A DNA stretch of 10,937 nt from positions 1-10,937 of the forward strand of contig JAICLM010000056.1 in assembly GCA_025927435.1 (NCBI GenBank). Reading direction: 5' to 3'. The DNA comes from Thermoleophilia bacterium. GTDB taxonomy: Bacteria > Actinomycetota > Thermoleophilia > Gaiellales > Gaiellaceae. The notes under the pieces are model-generated. The model worked only from the letters and a program-made list of their open reading frames with translations. It ran no database searches and was not told the DNA's origin. Below, in pieces: positions 5,757 to 10,937 of this stretch. Position 1 is the stretch's first letter; the number at the start of each line of letters is the position of its first letter. The position numbers and the translations under genes are program-made.

Positions 5757-5937
5757 GCCGCTCTTCACCCGACGCCGGCGGTCAACTCACGAGGCGGCCG
5801 CACAGCTCGCAGATGACCGCGTACTTCTTCACACCCCTGGAGCCACCGCGATCTGACGGCGCATTCGCAGGAGACCTTGATCACCCAGCCCAGGGGTACG
5901 CATGCGTCGGGTCGACGATCGTGCTGGGAGCGGCCCG
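5757..5937. other. Intergenic region between convergent genes, no supported gene
   Basis: These 181 bases separate the terminator hairpin from the end of lhr. I see only very short open frames. The most suggestive is a minus-strand GTG frame at 5832-5782 (16 codons) ending KKYAVICELCGRLVS, with one C-x2-C pair. A second minus-strand frame at 5884-5765 begins VIKVSCECAV. Neither has a convincing ribosome site or domain. Confidence 0.4.
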
Positions 5938-8900
5938 TCAGGAGCGGAGCACGGCCCGGCGGGGGCCGGCCAGGAAGCCCGCCTCGACGAGCAGCGGCAT
6001 CACGAGCGTCTCCGTCACCGGCTCGCCATCGAAGCGCTCGACCGCGAGGCGTTTCGCACCGCCGCGCTTGACGAAGCCGACGAGCGCGGCGAGCGCCGGC
6101 CGCAGCCAGTCCTCGTCCGGTTCCCGCAACGGGACGAGCGACCGGCCGCCGCGCTCGACGAAGAGCGCGGGCTCGCCGCCGAGCAGGACGACGTGCGCTC
6201 CCGCCACCCGGGCGGCGCGCGCGCCGGCGCGCTTCGGCCACGGGATGACGGCACCGTACGGCTGCGCGGGCGCGGCGGCCGCGAGCACGAGCGGTTCCGC
6301 TTCATCGTCCTCCCGCGGCCGTAGCTCCCTCAGCCGCTCGACGGCTCCGCCGAGCGCGAACTGGGCGCCGCCGAGCCCCTCGACGAAGTAGCCGCGCCGG
6401 CAGGAGCCGAGCGTCTCGAGCGCGCGCAACTCGCCGTACACGGCGCTGTAGCCGCCCGGAATCCCCTCGGCCCGCACGGAGTCGCGGGTCACGATGCCGT
6501 GCCGCTCGAGCAGCAGCTCGGCGAGTGCGCGACGGTCAGGCTCGCCTCCCGTGAAGAGCTCCGCCGCGAGCGACCAGCGTCCCTGGGTCGCCGTCGGCCG
6601 GTGCGCGCGGGCGCGGGAGAAGCGACGTGCTCGGCGATCCGGACGCGGCGGCTGATAGCGCCGCTCGGCGCGGAGCGGCGCCCAGGAGTCGTTCGTCGCC
6701 TCGCCGCTCCAGACGAGGTCCCACAGCGCCGGTAGCGCGGTCTCGGCATCGAGGCCGATAGCGCCGATCAGGCCGTCCCAGAAGAGCGCGCCGCCGGCGA
6801 GCGCTGCGCGGATCGCGTCGTGCGCCTCCCCTTCCGGCACCGGCGCGGCGGCGGGACGTCCCAGCAGCGGCGCGTCGTCGCGGAAGAAGACCGCCACCCG
6901 GTCGAGGCCTGCCCCGACCCAGACGAGCTCGCCGGACGCGCAGAGCTGGTCGAGCTGCTCCGCCCGATAGTCGGGCACGCGCCGCGGCAGCACCTCCGCC
7001 TCCCACAGCGCGACCGGCAGCGCGAGCGCCTGCAGTGGGATGAGCGCCTCGCGCAGCGACGCGCGGCGGCCGATCCCGTGCCAGCTCGGGAGGAAGCGGC
7101 CGAGCGCCGCCTGCTCCACCGGCTCGACCTCCCGCCGCAGTGCCGCGAGCGACGCGCGGCGCAGCCGCCGCAGGACGTCGGGATCGCACCACTCGCGCTC
7201 GGTGCCGCCGGGCCGGAGCTCGCCGCGGACGAGCTTCTCCTCGCGCTCGAGCTCGCGCAAAACCTCCTCGACCTCCACGCCGAACCAGGACGACGCCTCG
7301 GCCGTCGTGAACGGCCCGCGCCCACGCGCCCAGCGCGCCACCAGCGAGCGCAGCGCGTCCGATACCGGCTCGAGGAAGACGCCGGGCAGGCCGGACGGCG
7401 GGACGATGCCGAGCGCGTCGCGGTAGCGGCCCGCGTCCTCCACCGCAGCGAGCCGCTCCTCGCCGGCGATGCGCACGCGGATCGCGCGCCGCTCCGCCTC
7501 GAGGATCGCGGCATGCGCCTCGTCGAACTCCCCCGCTCGCAGGTCGCCCCGCAGGCGTAGCAGGTCCTGGAGCCGCTCGGGATCCTTCGGGAACGCCCGC
7601 AGAGAGGCCTCCACCTCGGCCAGCGCCGCCGGGTCGATCAGCTCGCGCAGCTCCTCCTGGCCGAGCAGCTCCCGCAGCAGGTCGCGGTCGAGCGAGAGTG
7701 CCTGCGCACGCCGCTCCGCCGGCGGCGTGTCGTCCTCGTACATGTAGGTGGCGATGTAGTCGAAGAGGAGCGAGGACGCGAACGGCGAGGCAGTAGCGGT
7801 CTCGACGTCGACGAGATCGAGCTCGCGCGCGCGCAGCCGTCCGAGCAGCCGCTTCAGCGCCGGGAGGTCGAACACGTCCTGCAGGCACTCCCGGTAGGTC
7901 TCGAGCACGATCGGGAAGCTCGCGTACTTGCGCGCGACCTGGAGCAGACCCTGTGCCTTGAGCCGCTGCTGCCAGAGCGGCGTCCGTTCGCCCGGCCGGC
8001 GGCGCGGGATGAGCAGCGCGCGCGCAGCGTTCTCGCGGAAGCGGGCGCCGAAGAGCGCCGTCTGCCCCACCTCGGCGAGCACGAGGTCCTCGAGCTCGCC
8101 GGGATCGAGCACGAACAGATCTGTCGCGGGCGGAGAATCGGCGTCCGGGAGATGGAACGCGATGCCGTCGTCCGACCAGATCGACTGCACCTCGAGGCCC
8201 AGCGACTCGCGCAGCCGGGCGCCGACCGCCATCGCCCACGGTGCGTGCACCCGCGCACCGAACGGCGTGAGGATGCAGACGCGCCAGTCGCCGATCTCGT
8301 CGCGGAACCGCTCCACCACGACGGTGCGGTCGGAGGGGAGCGCGCCCGTCGCTCGTTCCTGCTCGCGCAAGAAGGCCACGAGGTTGCGCTCGGCGCGCTC
8401 GTCGAGGTCCGGCACCTTCGGGTCGCGCGCCGCGAGCAGCTCGCGCGCGAACTTGCCGATCGCCTCGCCGAGCTCGTACGGGCGGCCGACGCCTTCGCCC
8501 TTCCAGAACGGCACCGCTCCGGGCACGCCGGGCGCCGGGGAGACGAGCACGCGGTCGCGGGTGATCTCCTCGATCCGCCACGACGAAGCGCCGAGCACGA
8601 TCACCTGGCCGGCGCGCGCCTCGTAGACCATCTCCTCGTCGAGCTCCCCCACGCGCCCGCCCGTCTCCCCCGCGATGAAGACGCCGAACAGGCCGCGGTC
8701 CGGGATCGTGCCCGCGTTGGTGACGGCCAGCCGGCGCGCGCCGGGACGCCCGCGGAGCACGCCTGCGGTGCGGTCCCAGATGATGCGCGGGCGCAGCTCG
8801 GCGAACTCGTCCGACGGATAGCGGCCCGCGAGCATGTCGAGCACGTTCTCGAGCTGGGCGCGGGAAAGGTCAGCGAACGGATACGCGCGGCGGACGAGCT

Positions 8901-10230
8901 GGTGCAGTTCGGTCACCTCGATCTCCTCGTCTGCGCAGATCGCGACAACGTGCTGCGCGAGGACGTCGAGCGGGTTGCGCGGGATCTGGGTCTCCTCGAT
9001 CGCTCCCTCTCGCATCCGCTGCGCGACGACCGCCGACTCGAGCAGGTCGGCGCGGAACTTCGGGAAGATCCGCCCGCGCGAGACCTCGCCGAGCGAGTGA
9101 CCGGCGCGGCCGATCCGCTGCAGGCCGCGGGCCACCGACTTCGGCGACTCGACCTGGATCACGAGGTCGACGGCGCCCATGTCGATCCCGAGCTCGAGCG
9201 ACGAGGTCGCGACGAGGCACGGGATGCGGCCGGCCTTCAGGTCTTCCTCGATCTGGGTGCGTTGCTCGCGCGCGAGGGAGCCGTGATGGGCGCGAGCTAT
9301 TTCCTCCGCCGCGAGCTCGTTCAGCCGCAGCGCGAGCCGCTCAGCCAGCCGGCGGTTGTTGACGAAGACGATCGTCGAGCGGTGCGCACGGACGAGCTCC
9401 ACCAGCGCCGGGTAGATCGAGGGCCAGATCGAGCGCACCTCGTAGCCCTCCTCCCGCGAGTCGCCCGGCTCACGCATGTCCTCGACCGGGACGACGACCT
9501 CGAGGTCGAGCTCCTTCGCCACGCCCGCGTCGACGAGCTCGATCGGCCGGGCACCGGAGACGAACTTGCCGATCTCCTCGAGCGGGCGCTGCGTCGCCGA
9601 GAGCCCGATCCGCTGCACCGGCTGCGCGGCGAGCTCCTCGAGCCGCTCGACCGAGAGCGCGAGATGGGCGCCTCGCTTCGTGCCCGCGACGGCGTGCACC
9701 TCGTCGAGGATCAGCGTCTCGACGCTGCGCAGCATCTCCCGCGCGCGCGACGTGAGCAGGAGGAATAGCGACTCCGGCGTGGTGATCAGGATGTCCGGCG
9801 GCTCGCGAAGCATCGCCGCGCGCTCCTTCTGCGGCGTGTCCCCCGTGCGCACCGCGACGTGAAGCTCCGACTGGAGGCCGGCGAGCGGGCCACGCAAATT
9901 CCGCTCGACGTCGTAGTTGAGCGCCTTGAGCGGCGAGACGTAGAGGACGCGCAAGCCGTGCCCCGGCGACGCGGCCGGGACGCCGCCAGAGGCGGCGTCG
10001 GTCTGCGGCCGGGCGCCGGCGCCTTCGCCGCTGGCGCTTCCAGCCGTGAGCCGGTCGATGGCGGAGAGGAACGCCGCGAGCGTCTTCCCCGAGCCGGTCG
10101 GTGCCTGGATCAGGACGTGGCTGCCACCTGCGATCGCCGGCCAGCCCTTCTCCTGGGCGGGGGTCGGCGCGGCGAAGTTCCGCTCGAACCAGGCACGCGT
10201 CTCGGGGCGGAAGAGCTCGAGCGACTCCAT
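5938..10230 (-). CDS. lhr: Lhr superfamily 2 DNA helicase, full length with C-terminal domain
   Basis: ATP-dependent 3'-5' DNA helicase/translocase of 1430 residues, close to the usual size of long bacterial Lhr (about 1500). Helicase motifs are intact: QAPTGSGKT (42-50), TPES (151-154), DEVH (176-179), SAT (211-213), SSLELGID (about 343-350) and QRIGRAGH (371-378). A winged-helix follows (PRNPLDVLAQHVVAI, about 418-431), then the Lhr signature NAGTIPDRGLFGVF (about 505-518) and the beta-barrel region (LTPFGARVHAPWAMA, near 653-667). The C-terminal region (about 870-1430) has tandem winged-helix modules resembling the AlkZ/HTH_42 fold; in E. coli this region has been linked to uracil-DNA glycosylase activity. 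Residues about 62-92 form a Gly/Ala-rich linker between motifs I and Ia. Mycobacterial Lhr is tied to the response to DNA crosslinkers. The ATG at 10230 has no Shine-Dalgarno sequence; TACCCT ends 6 bases upstream, so the mRNA may be leaderless. It is divergent from the DUF1028 gene. Confidence 0.96.
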   Translation of the reverse strand: MESLELFRPETRAWFERNFAAPTPAQEKGWPAIAGGSHVLIQAPTGSGKTLAAFLSAIDRLTAGSASGEGAGARPQTDAASGGVPAASPGHGLRVLYVSPLKALNYDVERNLRGPLAGLQSELHVAVRTGDTPQKERAAMLREPPDILITTPESLFLLLTSRAREMLRSVETLILDEVHAVAGTKRGAHLALSVERLEELAAQPVQRIGLSATQRPLEEIGKFVSGARPIELVDAGVAKELDLEVVVPVEDMREPGDSREEGYEVRSIWPSIYPALVELVRAHRSTIVFVNNRRLAERLALRLNELAAEEIARAHHGSLAREQRTQIEEDLKAGRIPCLVATSSLELGIDMGAVDLVIQVESPKSVARGLQRIGRAGHSLGEVSRGRIFPKFRADLLESAVVAQRMREGAIEETQIPRNPLDVLAQHVVAICADEEIEVTELHQLVRRAYPFADLSRAQLENVLDMLAGRYPSDEFAELRPRIIWDRTAGVLRGRPGARRLAVTNAGTIPDRGLFGVFIAGETGGRVGELDEEMVYEARAGQVIVLGASSWRIEEITRDRVLVSPAPGVPGAVPFWKGEGVGRPYELGEAIGKFARELLAARDPKVPDLDERAERNLVAFLREQERATGALPSDRTVVVERFRDEIGDWRVCILTPFGARVHAPWAMAVGARLRESLGLEVQSIWSDDGIAFHLPDADSPPATDLFVLDPGELEDLVLAEVGQTALFGARFRENAARALLIPRRRPGERTPLWQQRLKAQGLLQVARKYASFPIVLETYRECLQDVFDLPALKRLLGRLRARELDLVDVETATASPFASSLLFDYIATYMYEDDTPPAERRAQALSLDRDLLRELLGQEELRELIDPAALAEVEASLRAFPKDPERLQDLLRLRGDLRAGEFDEAHAAILEAERRAIRVRIAGEERLAAVEDAGRYRDALGIVPPSGLPGVFLEPVSDALRSLVARWARGRGPFTTAEASSWFGVEVEEVLRELEREEKLVRGELRPGGTEREWCDPDVLRRLRRASLAALRREVEPVEQAALGRFLPSWHGIGRRASLREALIPLQALALPVALWEAEVLPRRVPDYRAEQLDQLCASGELVWVGAGLDRVAVFFRDDAPLLGRPAAAPVPEGEAHDAIRAALAGGALFWDGLIGAIGLDAETALPALWDLVWSGEATNDSWAPLRAERRYQPPRPDRRARRFSRARAHRPTATQGRWSLAAELFTGGEPDRRALAELLLERHGIVTRDSVRAEGIPGGYSAVYGELRALETLGSCRRGYFVEGLGGAQFALGGAVERLRELRPREDDEAEPLVLAAAAPAQPYGAVIPWPKRAGARAARVAGAHVVLLGGEPALFVERGGRSLVPLREPDEDWLRPALAALVGFVKRGGAKRLAVERFDGEPVTETLVMPLLVEAGFLAGPRRAVLRS

Positions 10231-10266
10231 GAGAGCAGGGTAACTTCCGGCCCGTGACCTACTCGA
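10217..10266. promoter_or_regulatory. Putative bidirectional leaderless promoter between lhr and the DUF1028 gene
   Basis: Start codons are 23 bases apart (10231-10253 between them). Plus strand: TAACTT (10241-10246) ends 7 bases before the GTG. Minus strand: TACCCT (10242-10237) ends 6 bases before the lhr ATG. They share the TA at 10241-10242. Weak -35-like TCGAGC (10217-10222) and, on the minus strand, TCGAGT (10266-10261) each lie 18 bases from their hexamer, inside the opposing gene. No Shine-Dalgarno sequence precedes either start. Confidence 0.5.
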
Positions 10267-10937
10267 TCATCGGACGGGACGAGGCGACGGGCGAGCTGGG
10301 CGTCGCCGTCCAGTCGCGCGCGTTCGGCGTCGGGCTCTGCGCGTGGGCGCGGCCGGGGGTCGGTGCGATCGCGACCCAGGCGTTCACCGAGCGGAGCTAC
10401 GGTCCACTCGGGCTCGACCTGCTCGCCGCCGACGAGTCCCCGGCGGACGCGCTCGCGCAACTCCTCAGGGTGGACGAGCAGCGCGACTTCCGCCAGGTCG
10501 CCTTCCTCGCCGCCGACGGCCGGACAGCCGCCCACACCGGCGCGGCGTGTGTCCCCGACTGCGGCCACATCGCCCGCGAAGGCGTCTCCGCCCAGGGGAA
10601 CATGCTCGCTTCCCCAGCAGTCTGGCACGCCGCTGCCGACACGTTCGCCGACGCGGAGGGCACGCTCGCCGAGCGGCTGCTGGCTGCACTCGACGCCGCC
10701 GAGGAAGCAGGCGGCGACTTCCGCGGGCGCGAGGCGGCGGTGCTGCTCGTCGTCTCTGGCGATCCCGAGCAGAAACCGTGGGAGCCGGTCATCGACCTCC
10801 GCGTCGACAATCACGCAGAGCCGCTGCGCGAGCTGCGCCGTCTGTATCGAATCGCCGCGGCGTATCGGCGGCGAGGCAACTTCGACGAGTCGACGAAGCT
10901 CGAGGAGGAGGTCGAGATCGCGCGCGCCGCCGGCCTG
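10254..10937 (+). CDS. DUF1028 family protein (Ntn-hydrolase-like fold), 3' end cut by window
   Basis: The frame from the GTG at 10254 stays open to the last base (228 codons), so the C terminus is missing. It starts VTYSIIGRDEATGELGVAVQ, the characteristic DUF1028 opening, followed by ATQAFTERSYGPLGLDLL (40-57), AAHTG (92-96), AQGNMLASP (113-121) and DLRVDNH (181-187), all in the order seen in the family. DUF1028 proteins are related in structure to N-terminal-nucleophile hydrolases; if Met1 is removed, Thr2 would be exposed as a candidate nucleophile, which is inference. Their substrate is not established. The end of the visible part (about 190-228, LRELRRLYRIAAAYRRRGNF) is charged and helical, compatible with a TPR-like tail found on some members. 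The GTG start is supported by family alignment and by a -10-like TAACTT 7 bases upstream, consistent with a leaderless mRNA. Confidence 0.9.
   Translation, partial: MTYSIIGRDEATGELGVAVQSRAFGVGLCAWARPGVGAIATQAFTERSYGPLGLDLLAADESPADALAQLLRVDEQRDFRQVAFLAADGRTAAHTGAACVPDCGHIAREGVSAQGNMLASPAVWHAAADTFADAEGTLAERLLAALDAAEEAGGDFRGREAAVLLVVSGDPEQKPWEPVIDLRVDNHAEPLRELRRLYRIAAAYRRRGNFDESTKLEEEVEIARAAGL

Noticed and set aside
5782..5832. Minus-strand 16-codon frame ending KKYAVICELCGRLVS (one C-x2-C pair)
   Set aside because: Looks like half a zinc knuckle, but it is very short, has only one cysteine pair and a poor ribosome site. Joining it to the VIKVSCECAV frame (from 5884) would need an unproven frameshift.
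8152..9768. Long plus-strand open frame (538 codons) opposite lhr
   Set aside because: It lies entirely within lhr on the other strand, its translation is Arg/Glu/Asp/His-rich low-complexity sequence with no domain, and lhr has every helicase motif. GC-rich third positions routinely keep the opposite strand open.
1..10937. CRISPR arrays, insertion sequences, att sites, rRNA or tRNA genes, origins
   Set aside because: I looked for regularly spaced repeats, transposase motifs, terminal inverted repeats and RNA gene signatures and found none. The only repeats are the short promoter boxes, hairpins and beta-helix coils described.

Overview
The window is GC-rich, densely packed bacterial DNA. Frequent GTG and TTG starts, short intergenic gaps, GC-rich hairpins without T-tracts, apparently leaderless starts and the gene content (Nei2-type glycosylase, full-length Lhr, DUF1028) all suggest an actinobacterium. 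A deep-branching group such as Thermoleophilia is a reasonable guess, but that is inference and no phylogenetic marker is present.

Layout, left to right. A 3'-truncated DNA glycosylase of the Fpg/Nei family (nei) runs leftward off the window. Divergent from it is an operon with 4-base overlaps at both junctions: a membrane sensor histidine kinase, an OmpR/PhoB-type response regulator and a nitronate-monooxygenase-like flavoprotein. Next come two exported proteins with their own leaders: a right-handed beta-helix protein with a His-rich mature N terminus, then a 129-residue protein with a short coiled coil and two cysteines. Strong GC-rich hairpins follow each of them. Converging from the right is a 1430-residue Lhr helicase with its full C-terminal region, filling 4.3 kb of the minus strand. 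Divergent from lhr, at the right edge, is a DUF1028 protein that runs off the window.

How the parts may work together. The kinase, regulator and flavoenzyme are probably made from one transcript, so the enzyme may be tied to the signal the kinase senses. The two exported proteins sit behind promoter-like sequences sharing an eight-base CTACGAWT box; in the second, the box abuts a perfect inverted repeat. nei and lhr lie on the same strand but are separated by the five plus-strand genes. In mycobacteria these two repair genes are immediate neighbours, so the block looks like an insertion into, or a rearrangement of, an old lhr-nei unit.

The most striking structural signal is at the two divergent pairs, nei/kinase and lhr/DUF1028. 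Each has exactly 23 bases between start codons, no Shine-Dalgarno sequence on either side, and two TAnnnT hexamers on opposite strands that share a central TA, each 6-7 bases from its start codon. This reads as two copies of one design: a minimal bidirectional promoter making leaderless mRNAs both ways. I did not find a wholly new multi-gene system such as a defence island, CRISPR array or mobile element. No intergenic stretch exceeds 300 bases; the longest are 5100-5316 (hairpins, palindrome, leader) and 5757-5937 (nothing convincing).
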